Positions 16,647-27,684 of a stretch of DNA of 64,000 bases are shown in pieces. The notes under the pieces were generated by a model. That model worked only from the letters and a program-made list of their open reading frames with translations, was not told the DNA's origin and ran no database searches. The first letter of the stretch is position 1. Each line of letters opens with the position of its first letter. Origin of the DNA: an uncultured Granulosicoccaceae bacterium (GTDB lineage Bacteria > Pseudomonadota > Gammaproteobacteria > Granulosicoccales > Granulosicoccaceae); NCBI GenBank assembly GCA_938035525.1, contig CALHOI010000031.1:1-64000 (forward strand), written 5' to 3'. The position numbers and the translations under genes were made by a program.

Positions 16647-17894
16647 TTAAGCCAATTCCCTTTGATCATCAATGACGACGCCATCGTTTGGTAGTGCTTT
16701 ATCAATCCATTCCACCTGACCACTAAGCCCTGTCAGTTTTTTTAATGTATCCACCAAAGCTGCATTTTCGACGACGGCCGAACCGGCCGTGGTATTGAAC
16801 TTTAAGCGCATTTCATCTTTGTCGTTACTTCTAGAAACAATCAGGCGCACCGCTGACAATTCAGGGTGTTCTTTTCTGAGCAACTGAATTTGCGAAGGAT
16901 CAACAAACATACCTCGCACTTTAGTGCGTTGGTCTGCCCTACCCATCCAGCCCTTAATGCGTTTTGCAGTGCGACCACACGGGCTTAGTTCTTCAATAAA
17001 CGCAGACATGTCCCCGGTGGCAAACCGAACCAACGGATAATCGGGATGCATGCGAGTGACGACAATTTCGCCTACTTCATTTGCGCTTACCGGTTCCCCG
17101 GTTCCCGGCTTAACGATTTCCACGATCAACGTTTCATTGATGATCATTCCCGGCACAACCGCACCGTCGTGATGGGTTTCATAAGCAATGACACCAAGAT
17201 CTGCTGTGGCATAGCATTGCTGCACAGTGATATTGCGCTGATCAAATTCCTCACGCATGGCTGGAAACAATGGTCCACCTGACACCATGGCGCGCTTTAA
17301 ATCAGGTAAAGCAGTAGAGAGCTCATCAGCTTTAGTTAACACCGTTTTCAGATAGTCAGGCGTGCCCACAAACGCACTGGCTGCAAATGTGGCTAAGGTC
17401 TCTACTTGTTGTTCGGTTGAACTGGTTCCGGATGGGAACACAGTACAACCTAATGCTCGCGCGCCCTCATCCAGTATAAAACCACCGGGCGTAACGTGAT
17501 AAGAAAACGTGTTGTGGACACGATCACCACGCCGGAAACCTGCTGCGTGCAAGGCGCGTGCTGCCTGCCAGGGGTCGGCCGAGCTCACTTGTGGTTCCCA
17601 TACCGGACCCGGCGACATAAATACCCTACTTCCTTCCAGGCCGGTCTCATTAACAAAACCACCAAAAGGGGGTTGCTGTGCTTGTGCCTGCATCAGTTCG
17701 CTTTTACGCAAAATAGGTAAGGTTTGAAGTGCGGATTCACTGTCAATAGACGACAGGTCAACATCAGCAAGGTGTACTGCCCAACCAGGGCAATCGCTTA
17801 CTGCTTGCTGCAGTTGTTTGCCAAGCGCTGTAAATTGAGCCCGAGTGCGGAGTCGGGGCTCTTGTGTATCAAGTTCGTCAAAGTACTTGCCCAA
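16647..17894 (-). CDS. PaaK-like (phenylacetate-CoA ligase family) adenylate-forming enzyme
   Basis: This 415-residue protein resembles phenylacetate-CoA ligases in length and in its C-terminal half. The latter has RMHPDYPLVRFATGDMSAF and KGWMGRADQRTKVRGMFV, the core A8-type region. The usual phosphate-binding loop (SSGTTGxP) is replaced by FMSPGPVWEPQ. I believe this form recurs in a subfamily found next to Liv-type transporters. The start is TTG at 17894. Substrate is unknown; a carboxylic acid imported by the adjacent transporter is the natural guess. Confidence 0.85.
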   Translation of the reverse strand: MGKYFDELDTQEPRLRTRAQFTALGKQLQQAVSDCPGWAVHLADVDLSSIDSESALQTLPILRKSELMQAQAQQPPFGGFVNETGLEGSRVFMSPGPVWEPQVSSADPWQAARALHAAGFRRGDRVHNTFSYHVTPGGFILDEGARALGCTVFPSGTSSTEQQVETLATFAASAFVGTPDYLKTVLTKADELSTALPDLKRAMVSGGPLFPAMREEFDQRNITVQQCYATADLGVIAYETHHDGAVVPGMIINETLIVEIVKPGTGEPVSANEVGEIVVTRMHPDYPLVRFATGDMSAFIEELSPCGRTAKRIKGWMGRADQRTKVRGMFVDPSQIQLLRKEHPELSAVRLIVSRSNDKDEMRLKFNTTAGSAVVENAALVDTLKKLTGLSGQVEWIDKALPNDGVVIDDQRELA

Positions 17895-17993
17895 CAGACC
17901 AACCCCTTTGCATACCGGAGCTTGTAATTATACGGCAGCGCAGCGTCGGATGTGCATTATTGGGCTAGTCGGAGAATTATGGGGCAGCAAGCC

Positions 17994-18830
17994 TTAAGCG
18001 AGCCAGCGCTTACGGCGCTTGTAATGCTTCACATTGCGGAAGCTGCGTCGCCCTTCTCCGCCGGTACCCAAATAAAACTCTTTTACATCAGCATTGTCCC
18101 GAAGTTCGTCGCCAGAACCATCCAATACCACGCGACCAGACTCGAGTATGTAGCCATACGTAGCGTATCGTAGAGCAATATTGGTGTTTTGTTCAGCCAG
18201 CAGAAACGACACGCCTGTGTCACGATTTAGCTGTTGAACGATATCAAATATTTCTTCCACCAGTTGTGGCGCCAGACCCATGGAAGGTTCGTCAAGCAAA
18301 ATCATTTTGGGTCGCGACATTAGCGCTCGACCTATGGCACACATTTGCTGCTCGCCACCAGATGTGTAACCGGCCTGAGATGTTTTACGTTCACGCAAGC
18401 GTGGGAAATACTGATACACCATTTCCAGATCATCTCGAACAGCCGCTTTCCCGTCTTTGCGAGTAAAGGCACCTGTCATGAGATTTTCTTCGATGGTCAG
18501 GTGTTCAAAACAATGTCGCCCTTCCATCACTTGTATGCAGCCACGCTTAACAAGCTCGTTCGGTGACAGCGCTTGTACTTCCTTGCCTTCAAATTCAATT
18601 GAGCCTTTGGTCACTTCGCCACGCTCGGCCTGCAGCAAATTTGACACCGCTTTTAACGTGGTGGTTTTGCCAGCACCATTGGCACCTAACAGCGCGACGA
18701 TGCCACCCTTTGGCACTTGCAGTGAGACACCTTTTAGAACCAGTATCACGTGATCATAAATGACCTCGATGTTATTCACATCGAGGATCATTGTTTCATC
18801 AACCTGTTGGCTGCTATCACTCATGCTCAC
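17994..18830 (-). CDS. Liv-type ABC transporter ATPase (second system, LivF-like)
   Basis: This 278-residue ATPase has Walker A GANGAGKTT, signature TSGGEQQMCAIGRAL and Walker B MILLDEPSMGL. It is longer than the other LivF in the window because of extra residues at both ends, including a basic C-terminus (HYKRRKRW). The GTG at 18830 touches the stop of the binding-protein gene; an ATG at 18824 is the alternative start. Confidence 0.9.
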   Translation of the reverse strand: MSMSDSSQQVDETMILDVNNIEVIYDHVILVLKGVSLQVPKGGIVALLGANGAGKTTTLKAVSNLLQAERGEVTKGSIEFEGKEVQALSPNELVKRGCIQVMEGRHCFEHLTIEENLMTGAFTRKDGKAAVRDDLEMVYQYFPRLRERKTSQAGYTSGGEQQMCAIGRALMSRPKMILLDEPSMGLAPQLVEEIFDIVQQLNRDTGVSFLLAEQNTNIALRYATYGYILESGRVVLDGSGDELRDNADVKEFYLGTGGEGRRSFRNVKHYKRRKRWLA

Positions 18831-20131
18831 TAGCTGCAGGTTTGTCCCTGCCAGTCGGGCTTATCAGACACGTACTTCTCTGCCGCTTCTTCAAGTAATG
18901 GGCGAACAGTGTCGTTGTCTGGCTCAATAAGATCTGTGATTTTTTCCCAGTCCTCACCGTTCCACTGTTGTAAAAATACAGCACCGGCACCTTCATGATC
19001 AGAACATGTGCCTTTCACAGGAGCCGAGAAACCTTCCAGACCCAGCTCTTTTAAACGAGCTTCATCAATATTGATGTTTTCCAAACCGTCTCGCATATCA
19101 GCGCCAGTAATCACTGTTTTGCCTGTTTTTTGCTGTGCCACATGAATCGCCTCTGCCAGTACAACAGCGTTAAACATGCCGCGGTTATACAGCACATTTC
19201 CCACATCATCGCGTGACGCAACTTTACTGTTACCTTTATCGACCACGTGCGTCAGGATATCTTGCACTGCCGGGAAGTCCTGGCCAATGCCAGAAAAATT
19301 AGCCGCCAGATAACCTTTACCTGATTTACCGACTGCATTCAGATCGTTGTGAGAACCTGCCCACCAGTTACCAATGAAACGATCAAGCGGGTAACGTATT
19401 TTGGCCGCTTCTTTTACCGCTGTTGGGTTCATCGCACCCCAACCCCACATGATCATCCAGTCCGGACGCTCTTTTCGAACATTCAACCATTGCGCTGACT
19501 GGTTCTGCATTTCCTTTACGCCGACTGGGTATTTTGCAACTTCAAAACCCAAAGACGCAGAAAGTTTTTCAAGCAGTGGCAATGGTTCTTTACCGTAACC
19601 AACATCAAGATAAATAAAGCCGACTTTCTTTCCATCCAGACCACCGTTGGCATCGATGTACTTAAGAATCGATGACAGTTGGTTCCAATAGGTCGTTGGA
19701 TAGACAAATGTCCACGGGAATTTTTCACCTATTGCAGCAGCGGAAAGCCCATAGCCCATAGAGAACACGGGAATTTCATCGACTGAGGCTTTAGGGATGA
19801 GGGCCAGGGTAATACCGGTGGACAAAGGACTGTAGGCAAGCGCGCCTTTGTCTTTGGTTGCTTCATAGCACTCCACGCCTTTTTGCGTGTTGTAAGCAGT
19901 TTCGCATTCTTCGACAACGATTTTTGCGCCACCAATACCACCATCACGCTCGTTGAGCATATTGAAGTAATCTGCGTAACCATCGGCGAACGGCGTACCA
20001 CCACCTGCGAACGGACCGGTACGGTAGGTCAATGATGGCATAAACAACGAGTCTTCAGCTTGCGCTATAGGCAGACCAACCACCATTGCCGCAGCTGCAA
20101 TAGCTGTACAACTAAGTTTTTTTAAATTCAT
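18830..20131 (-). CDS. Periplasmic substrate-binding protein of the second Liv-type transporter
   Basis: This 433-residue type I binding protein starts at the ATG at 20131 with ggag six bases upstream, giving a clean Sec signal peptide (cleavage after AQA near residue 25). It diverges strongly from the binding protein at 6160-7347. It opens with MPSLTYRTGPFAGGGTPFADG and has Trp-rich segments (MWGWGAMN, GNWWAGSH), suggesting a hydrophobic or aromatic ligand. Its conserved Cys residues could form disulfides. The ligand is unknown. Confidence 0.9.
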   Translation of the reverse strand: MNLKKLSCTAIAAAAMVVGLPIAQAEDSLFMPSLTYRTGPFAGGGTPFADGYADYFNMLNERDGGIGGAKIVVEECETAYNTQKGVECYEATKDKGALAYSPLSTGITLALIPKASVDEIPVFSMGYGLSAAAIGEKFPWTFVYPTTYWNQLSSILKYIDANGGLDGKKVGFIYLDVGYGKEPLPLLEKLSASLGFEVAKYPVGVKEMQNQSAQWLNVRKERPDWMIMWGWGAMNPTAVKEAAKIRYPLDRFIGNWWAGSHNDLNAVGKSGKGYLAANFSGIGQDFPAVQDILTHVVDKGNSKVASRDDVGNVLYNRGMFNAVVLAEAIHVAQQKTGKTVITGADMRDGLENINIDEARLKELGLEGFSAPVKGTCSDHEGAGAVFLQQWNGEDWEKITDLIEPDNDTVRPLLEEAAEKYVSDKPDWQGQTCS

Positions 20132-20183
20132 GGTTTCTCCAAGTTTCATTATGTTACCCAACTGTTTTACTCTACAGACATTC

Positions 20184-21266
20184 CTAGGTTGCATAAGGGA
20201 ATGGCCAGGTTCGCAGCTTCTCTTTGCCTACACGCCATAAACGCGCAAGCCCGTGAGGCTCTACGATTAAAAAGAAAATAATAAGCGCTCCAATAATAAT
20301 GGAGCTAATGTGCTCCATGGTCGCCGCCAGAATATCCAGCTCGAATGCCGGTGGTATTGCACGCAGAATAACCGGCAATACCCAGATAAATGCCGCCCCC
20401 ATGAAGCAACCGGTTAACGACCCCATTCCACCAATGATGACCATAAACAGCACCAGAAATGAATGATTGATATCGAAAGCTTCCACTTCAGCCGAGCCCA
20501 GCCACATAAACACCATTAACGCCCCGGCTACCCCGCAGTAATAACTTGAAAACGCAAAGGCTGAGAGCTTTGCATACAAGGGCCGCACACCCATAAGCTC
20601 AGCGGCAATATCCATGTCTCTTATCATCATCCATGAACGCCCTATTCGACCACGCAACACATTGGCAGCAACCAAAGTCATCACTGCAACAATCGTCAGA
20701 ATAATCAAGTAACGGGTCTCAGGTGTGGCGTGCGGACCTGTAACTGCCAAACCAAAAAGCTCACGCTGAGGCACTTCAATAGCGCCAGAGTCGTTGTAGT
20801 TGTATAACCAGCCCACTCGAATAAAACACCACTCGAGAAAAAACTGGGCAGCCAGTGTTGTTATAGCCAGATACAAACCCTTAATGCGTAAACTCGGCAG
20901 ACCGAACACAACTCCCACGCCAGCAGAGAAAAAGCCTGACAACAACAACACGATAAGAATATTCAGATCGGGAAAAATGGTGGTGAGCTTATAGCAACTG
21001 TAGGCGCCGACGCCCATGAATGCACCGGTGCCCAACGATAACTGGCCCGCGTAACCCATCAGTATGTTCAGTCCTATTGCGGCCAGCGCGAACACCAGAA
21101 ACGGAATCATGATGGAACTGAGAAAAAAATCACTGGCAACGATGGGCAGCACCAAAAAGGCAATCGCCAGAACAATGATCAGACCAACACGGTCTTGCGC
21201 TATGGGCAGTAACGCCTGATCGTCAGCATAAGTTGTTTTAAATTGTCCGGCTTCACGATAAAACAT
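20184..21266 (-). CDS. Liv-type ABC transporter permease (second system, LivM-like)
   Basis: This 360-residue permease has about nine or ten helices. The family core AGQLSLGTGAFMGVGAY and the coupling region MRDMDIAAELMGV (written DMDIAAELMGVRPL in the sequence) are present. An extra N-terminal cytoplasmic stretch of about 30 residues precedes the first helix. The start shares one base with the stop of the LivH-like gene. Confidence 0.9.
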   Translation of the reverse strand: MFYREAGQFKTTYADDQALLPIAQDRVGLIIVLAIAFLVLPIVASDFFLSSIMIPFLVFALAAIGLNILMGYAGQLSLGTGAFMGVGAYSCYKLTTIFPDLNILIVLLLSGFFSAGVGVVFGLPSLRIKGLYLAITTLAAQFFLEWCFIRVGWLYNYNDSGAIEVPQRELFGLAVTGPHATPETRYLIILTIVAVMTLVAANVLRGRIGRSWMMIRDMDIAAELMGVRPLYAKLSAFAFSSYYCGVAGALMVFMWLGSAEVEAFDINHSFLVLFMVIIGGMGSLTGCFMGAAFIWVLPVILRAIPPAFELDILAATMEHISSIIIGALIIFFLIVEPHGLARLWRVGKEKLRTWPFPYAT

Positions 21267-22234
21267 CAGACTCTCTCTATGTGTCGTTCGCCAAACATGC
21301 CTTGCGGTCGGAACAGTAAAAAGATAAGCGCCAAAACATAAGCGAACCAGGCTTCTACGCCGCCACCAAACAGTGGCCCCCAGTACACTTCGAACAGTTT
21401 TTCACCAATGCCAACAATCAAACCACCTACAATGGCTCCCGGTATGGACGTAAATCCACCAAGAATAAGCACAGCCAGTGCTTTGAGCGCAATAATTTCA
21501 AGTGCGAACGACACATCTGAGCGCGCGCCCCACATTATGCCGGTGACCAAAGCAACAATGCCAGAGGCAAACCAAACGATAGCCCATATTTGATTAAGTG
21601 ATATACCCACCGACAAAGCGGCTTGATGGTCGTCAGCCACGGCCCTTAAGGCACGACCAATTCGGGTTTTAGAGAAAAACACACCGAGCGCGGCAACCAT
21701 AACAATGGCAATGACGGCCGCGGCAATATCAATGTGCTGAAAAATTACAATGCCGTCGAACACTTCCCAGTCTGATGAACCAGTGGAGAATCCGAGCTCT
21801 TCAGTGATCATGGTTTTTGGCTCGCCGCCAAAAACCAGTTGCCCAGCGCCTTTTAACACCAGCGTAAGTCCGATGGTGGCCATGAGCAAGATGGCCTCGT
21901 GCTGATTAACCAACTTACGCAATACGACACGTTCGATAGTCAGAGCCAATATGCCCATAACCCCGATAGTTAGGATAAGTGCTATCCACGCCGGCACACC
22001 CATATCAAACAAACTCACCAGAACCAAAGCGGCAAACACCACCATAATGCCCTGCGCAAAATTGAACACGGCCGAGGCTTTATAAATAAGCACAAAGCCC
22101 AGAGCGATAAGGGCATATAAAATGCCGGACACAAAACCTTCCCAGATAACCTGAATTAAAAAATCAGGCAGCGAGACCATGTCCCGAAACGGTGCAAGAA
22201 AAACGGCATCGAGTGCCGGCATTAAAGCTTCCAT
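21266..22234 (-). CDS. Liv-type ABC transporter permease (second system, LivH-like)
   Basis: This 322-residue permease has the landmarks GILYALIALGFVLIYKAS, FNFAQGIMVV and the coupling loop RAVADDHQAALSVGISL. It has an N-terminal extension of about 25 residues relative to the first LivH. It is joined by 1-bp overlaps to the LivG-like and LivM-like genes. Confidence 0.9.
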   Translation of the reverse strand: MEALMPALDAVFLAPFRDMVSLPDFLIQVIWEGFVSGILYALIALGFVLIYKASAVFNFAQGIMVVFAALVLVSLFDMGVPAWIALILTIGVMGILALTIERVVLRKLVNQHEAILLMATIGLTLVLKGAGQLVFGGEPKTMITEELGFSTGSSDWEVFDGIVIFQHIDIAAAVIAIVMVAALGVFFSKTRIGRALRAVADDHQAALSVGISLNQIWAIVWFASGIVALVTGIMWGARSDVSFALEIIALKALAVLILGGFTSIPGAIVGGLIVGIGEKLFEVYWGPLFGGGVEAWFAYVLALIFLLFRPQGMFGERHIERV

Positions 22235-23067
22235 TAGCTGGCCACTCCAAGATAAGCATCAATGACGTTTTGATTCGCTTGTACCTCGCTGGGCGTACCA
22301 TCAGCGATCTTCTGGCCATAATCCAGCACCACCACTCGGTCAGCCAGGTCCATCACGACACCCATATCGTGTTCGATCAGCGCGATCGTTGTGCCAAATT
22401 CGCTGTTTAAGTCGAGTATGAATCGACTCATGTCTTCTTTTTCTTCCAGGTTCATCCCGGCCATTGGTTCATCGAGCAACAGTAGCTCGGGTTGCATTGC
22501 CATTGCACGACCCAATTCAACACGTTTTTGTAAGCCGTACGGTAACTTACCAACAGGCTGTTTTCGAATGTGCGCGATTTCCAGAAAATCGATAATTCCT
22601 TCAACAAACTGGCGGTGGGCTATTTCTTCGTTGCGAGCCGGACCGACATGCAGCATTTGCCAGATTAGACCGCGATGCATTTTTAAAGAGCGGCCTGACA
22701 TGATGTTATCCAGCGTACTCATGCCAGAAAACAAGGCTACGTTTTGGAAGGTGCGGGCAATACCCGAGGCAGCTGCCTGATGCGGCTTCATGCGTTTTCG
22801 GGTTTTGCCTTTGTAGCTGATACGCCCTTCCTGAGGATGATAAAAACCGTTGATGACGTTAAGCATGGAGGTTTTACCGGCCCCGTTTGGCCCTATAATC
22901 GCCCTGACTTCACCTTTAAGAATGTTAAACGAAATATCACTGATGGCTTTGACGCCACCAAAACTCAACGATACATTATCGACCGAGAGCAATACCGGTG
23001 CAGCCTCGCTTGCCACAGCGGTGTTATCATTGAGCGGAGTTTGGACTTCATCTAATGCAGTGCTCAC
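22234..23067 (-). CDS. Liv-type ABC transporter ATPase (second system, LivG-like)
   Basis: This 277-residue ATPase has Walker A GPNGAGKTS, the LivG-style signature LPYGLQKRVELGRAMA and Walker B LLLLDEPMAGM. The C-terminal LivG tail ends in NVIDAYLGV. An N-terminal extension of about 27 residues is low-complexity. It overlaps the CoA-ligase gene by 4 bp, placing the ligase first in the operon. Confidence 0.9.
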   Translation of the reverse strand: MSTALDEVQTPLNDNTAVASEAAPVLLSVDNVSLSFGGVKAISDISFNILKGEVRAIIGPNGAGKTSMLNVINGFYHPQEGRISYKGKTRKRMKPHQAAASGIARTFQNVALFSGMSTLDNIMSGRSLKMHRGLIWQMLHVGPARNEEIAHRQFVEGIIDFLEIAHIRKQPVGKLPYGLQKRVELGRAMAMQPELLLLDEPMAGMNLEEKEDMSRFILDLNSEFGTTIALIEHDMGVVMDLADRVVVLDYGQKIADGTPSEVQANQNVIDAYLGVAS

Positions 23068-25079
23068 ACAGCCTCCTGCATTTGTGGTGTGCGGTAGCCG
23101 TCTACCGTGGCGAGTATCACGTTGGCCTCTATACTGCCCGTGCGGCCATCTTCAAAGGTGACATCGGTTGATACAAATTGTTCGGTTTTGTCAGAATACA
23201 ACGCCTCGATAAGATCACCGTAACGCTCAACAATAAAACTACGGCGAACTTTTTGAGTACGCGTTAGTTCACCATCGTCGGCATCAAGCTCTTTGTGTAA
23301 CACCAGAAAGCGTTTTATTTGCGCGCCAGCTACGCGAGACTCTGACGCCAGATCTTCGTTAACCTTTTGTATGTGATCGTGAACCATCTCGTAAACGCGA
23401 GGGTGCGCAGCCAGCTCCTGATAAGACCCATAAACAATATTGTTACGCTCGGCCCAGTTGGCAACGGCGGTTAGATCCATGTTAACGAAGACGGCCACGT
23501 AGTCGCGGCCATCACCAAAAGCAACAACCTCTTTTATATCGGCAAAAAACTTCAGTTTGTTTTCGATGTACTTGGGTGGAAATAACGATCCATTGTTGAG
23601 CTTGCCGACATCTTTTGAACGATCAATGATGCGCAAATGCCCAGCATCATCAATAAACCCAGCGTCTCCTGTGTGCACCCAGCCTTCGGGTGTTTTAGTG
23701 GAATTGGTGGCTTGCTCATTTTTATAATAGCCAAGAAACACACCGGGTGATCGATACAACACTTCGCCGTTGTCAGCAATATCAATTTCAACATCGATGG
23801 ATGGTGTACCGACCGTGTTGGCATCGATTTCACCATCAGGCTGAGCAGTGATGTAAACACTGGCTTCGGTTTGCCCGTACAGCTGCTTTAAGTTAATACC
23901 CAGCGAGCGATAGAAACGAAATATATCTGGCCCGATGGCTTCACCGGCTGTGTAAGCAACCCGCACTTTACTCATACCCAGTCTGTTTTTAAGCGGACCA
24001 TAAACAAATAGCTTGCCCAGGCCATACATAAACGCAGCTGCAGGGTTAACACTATCGCGGTTGAGTATTTTCTCACCGTGTTTATTGGCCACTTTTAAAA
24101 AGTAATTAAACATACCGCGTTTAACCTTGCTGGCATCTTCCATGTTGACCGTGATACTGGTTAACAAATTTTCAAACACACGTGGTGGCGCAAAAAAGTA
24201 ACTAGGTGCTATTTCGCGGCGATCGGAAGTGACAGTATCAGGACTTTCAGGACAGCAAACACAATAACCCGCCACATACGATTGCCCGTAGGAAAACACA
24301 TGATCACCTACCCAGGCCAAAGGCAAATAAGCAATGGTTTGTTCACGTTGCGATAAGTGATCGAAGCGATTCGCGTTCAGACAGGTGACAATCAAGTTTC
24401 GGTACGACAACATGACACCTTTTGGTCTGCCCGTTGTACCCGAGGTATACAACATGACACACAAAGAATCGGTTTGGATGTTATCGATATCGCCACTCCA
24501 ACTGGCGATAAGTCCTGCATCACGCTCAACAGCCTGCTCGCCCAAGCGCTGCACAAAATCAAACGCCAATACGCTATTGGTATCGTAGGAACGCATACCG
24601 CGAGGCTCGTCATAGATAAGGTATTCCAGCGTCTCGAGGCTATCTTTGAGAGACAGCAGCTTATCGATTTGTTCTTGGTCTTGACACACAGCAAAGCGGA
24701 TACCGGCATGATCAAGCACGTAGTTCATTTCTTCGGCAACCGAATCGGCATAAACAGGGACCGGTACGCCGCCGAGTGCTTGTACAGCGGCGAATGTCCA
24801 GTAAAGACGAGGACGGTTGTTTCCGATAATGGCAACTTTGTCGCCAGGTTGCAGGCCAAGCTGTGCAAGTCCAAGTGAAAAACGACGAATTTCTACCAGT
24901 AAATTAGCCCAGGTCCACTCACGCCAAATACCAAGGTCTTTGTGGCGCATCGCAACCTGGTGACGAAATTGTTCGGCATTACGCAACAAATAATGTGGGA
25001 AGCTTGGTAACGCGCGAGCAAGTCTTGCATGATTGTCGATGACAGGTTTACCGTCATGCCCTTCTACCAGCTTGTTCAT
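23064..25079 (-). CDS. Long-chain acyl-CoA synthetase-like AMP-binding protein
   Basis: This adenylate-forming CoA ligase has about 671 residues from the ATG at 25079; an upstream in-frame start at 25211 would add 44 residues with no homology I recognise. The phosphate loop is LYTSGTTGRPKGVML, motif A5 is YGQTEASVY, and HTGDAGFIDDAGHLRIIDRSKD carries the A7/A8 region. It resembles FadD15-type long-chain ligases. It is the first gene of an operon with the second Liv-type transporter. It therefore probably activates the imported acid, or a fatty/aryl acid processed in the same route. Confidence 0.9.
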   Translation of the reverse strand: MNKLVEGHDGKPVIDNHARLARALPSFPHYLLRNAEQFRHQVAMRHKDLGIWREWTWANLLVEIRRFSLGLAQLGLQPGDKVAIIGNNRPRLYWTFAAVQALGGVPVPVYADSVAEEMNYVLDHAGIRFAVCQDQEQIDKLLSLKDSLETLEYLIYDEPRGMRSYDTNSVLAFDFVQRLGEQAVERDAGLIASWSGDIDNIQTDSLCVMLYTSGTTGRPKGVMLSYRNLIVTCLNANRFDHLSQREQTIAYLPLAWVGDHVFSYGQSYVAGYCVCCPESPDTVTSDRREIAPSYFFAPPRVFENLLTSITVNMEDASKVKRGMFNYFLKVANKHGEKILNRDSVNPAAAFMYGLGKLFVYGPLKNRLGMSKVRVAYTAGEAIGPDIFRFYRSLGINLKQLYGQTEASVYITAQPDGEIDANTVGTPSIDVEIDIADNGEVLYRSPGVFLGYYKNEQATNSTKTPEGWVHTGDAGFIDDAGHLRIIDRSKDVGKLNNGSLFPPKYIENKLKFFADIKEVVAFGDGRDYVAVFVNMDLTAVANWAERNNIVYGSYQELAAHPRVYEMVHDHIQKVNEDLASESRVAGAQIKRFLVLHKELDADDGELTRTQKVRRSFIVERYGDLIEALYSDKTEQFVSTDVTFEDGRTGSIEANVILATVDGYRTPQMQEAV

Positions 25080-25287
25080 AGTGCAGCAGTGCCCTTGTAC
25101 AGCAAGTGCCAGAACAACAAGTGCCACGCATTCGCACGTTGACGCCGATAATTTGAGGCGACGCGGAGCGCTTTCCTGATTGTTGCGATTCGTGTCCCAA
25201 TACTGCTTCACGCTCGACCAAAGGTCAAGCGTTACCGCTGCGTCAACTCAAGAATCAGGCTTGGTAAATTGGCACTGATTAATTAAA

Positions 25288-26646
<1,359 letters not shown>

Positions 26647-27036
26647 TCAGCCCACAATCGCCCGAGCCAGCAAAGCGCCACTGACAACGCCAATCAAGGC
26701 ACCCAACACATTGGCCATGACGTTCACGCTTGCCAATATCAGCTGCCCAGACTCAGCCAAACGCAAGGTATCAAGCGAAAAGGCGGAAAAAGTGGTGAAG
26801 CCACCCAAAATGCCGGTTATCAGAAAAAGCTGCAGGTTTGGCGATAACTGCTCCCGACCAAGCAACAAGCTGATGACCAGGCCGGCAATAAAACAGCCTA
26901 AGACATTGACACACAACGTTGACCATGGGAATCGGGCGCCAGGCGCTAGCAGCACGGCCACGCCATAGCGGGCACTCGCGCCAATTGCGCCACCGGCAGC
27001 TACACTTACTAAAGACATTACAGAGGGCATCGGCAT
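26647..27036 (-). CDS. crcB: Fluoride exporter CrcB/FluC
   Basis: This 129-residue inner-membrane protein with four helices is a dual-topology fluoride channel. Conserved landmarks are GGAIGASARYG, the Asn in VNVLGCF, and GGFTTFSAFSLD with the TTFS Phe-box. Three in-frame ATGs exist (27036, 27030, 27018); any fits. No fluoride riboswitch is recognisable in the 50 bp upstream, which it shares divergently with the DUF4124 gene. Confidence 0.94.
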   Translation of the reverse strand: MPMPSVMSLVSVAAGGAIGASARYGVAVLLAPGARFPWSTLCVNVLGCFIAGLVISLLLGREQLSPNLQLFLITGILGGFTTFSAFSLDTLRLAESGQLILASVNVMANVLGALIGVVSGALLARAIVG

Positions 27037-27085
27037 TGTGCTTGCATTCTGATTTCGAGAACTCTATCGCATAAACGGTATAACA

Positions 27086-27676
27086 ATGAATCGACTAATT
27101 ATCTGCATTATTTTGCTGGCATTCAGCCAAGCGACGTTTGCCGAAAAGCTGTATCGCTGGATTGAGGCAGATGGCTCAATCACCTTTTCACCAAACCCAC
27201 CACCAGAGGGTGTGGATTTCAAGGTGATGGACTCAGGGCAAATTAATGCGAGCAAATTAGCGCCCGACCTGCCAGACGCGACACAGGCGCCCAAGAATAC
27301 CCAGCCTTCCATTATGGCGACGTCTGAGCATGCACTGGACACGGCACCCGCCGCGCGCATCAATGATACGCAGATATTAACTCGACCCACACCGGCAGTT
27401 TCAAAACAGCTGCTGAGCTACGCGCCGGATACGTCTAACGCCAAGACAATATCCAGCCAGGCTGCCACACCAGCCCTGGCCACAGCACCGGCAACCGTTC
27501 CGGCCCAGCAGACTATAGCGTCGAGCAATAAACAAAAGCAATGTCAGGACTTAAGCAAACGCGTTATTTCACTGGAGCGCAGGCTTCGAATGCCTCTGGA
27601 ACCGGTTGACATGGACAATACCGTGATTGCGATGGCACGGTATCAGAAAAGCTACGATCAACACTGCATTAATTAG
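27086..27676 (+). CDS. DUF4124 domain-containing exported protein
   Basis: This 196-residue protein has a Sec signal peptide (cleavage after TFA, near residue 19) followed at once by the DUF4124 motif KLYRWIEADGSITFSPNPP. A Pro/Ala/Thr-rich low-complexity linker runs from about residue 70 to 150. A short C-terminal helical region with two Cys ends the protein. It is probably periplasmic or envelope-associated; the function of the family is not established. Confidence 0.88.
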   Translation: MNRLIICIILLAFSQATFAEKLYRWIEADGSITFSPNPPPEGVDFKVMDSGQINASKLAPDLPDATQAPKNTQPSIMATSEHALDTAPAARINDTQILTRPTPAVSKQLLSYAPDTSNAKTISSQAATPALATAPATVPAQQTIASSNKQKQCQDLSKRVISLERRLRMPLEPVDMDNTVIAMARYQKSYDQHCIN

Positions 27677-27684
27677 TTTGGTAT

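Noticed and set aside
23660-25079. Frameshift or fusion in the FadD-like gene because of the long upstream frame
   Set aside because: All adenylation motifs are in order in a single frame; only the start codon is uncertain.
27037-27085. Fluoride riboswitch upstream of crcB
   Set aside because: The gap is only about 50 bp and shows no recognisable riboswitch pseudoknot sequence.
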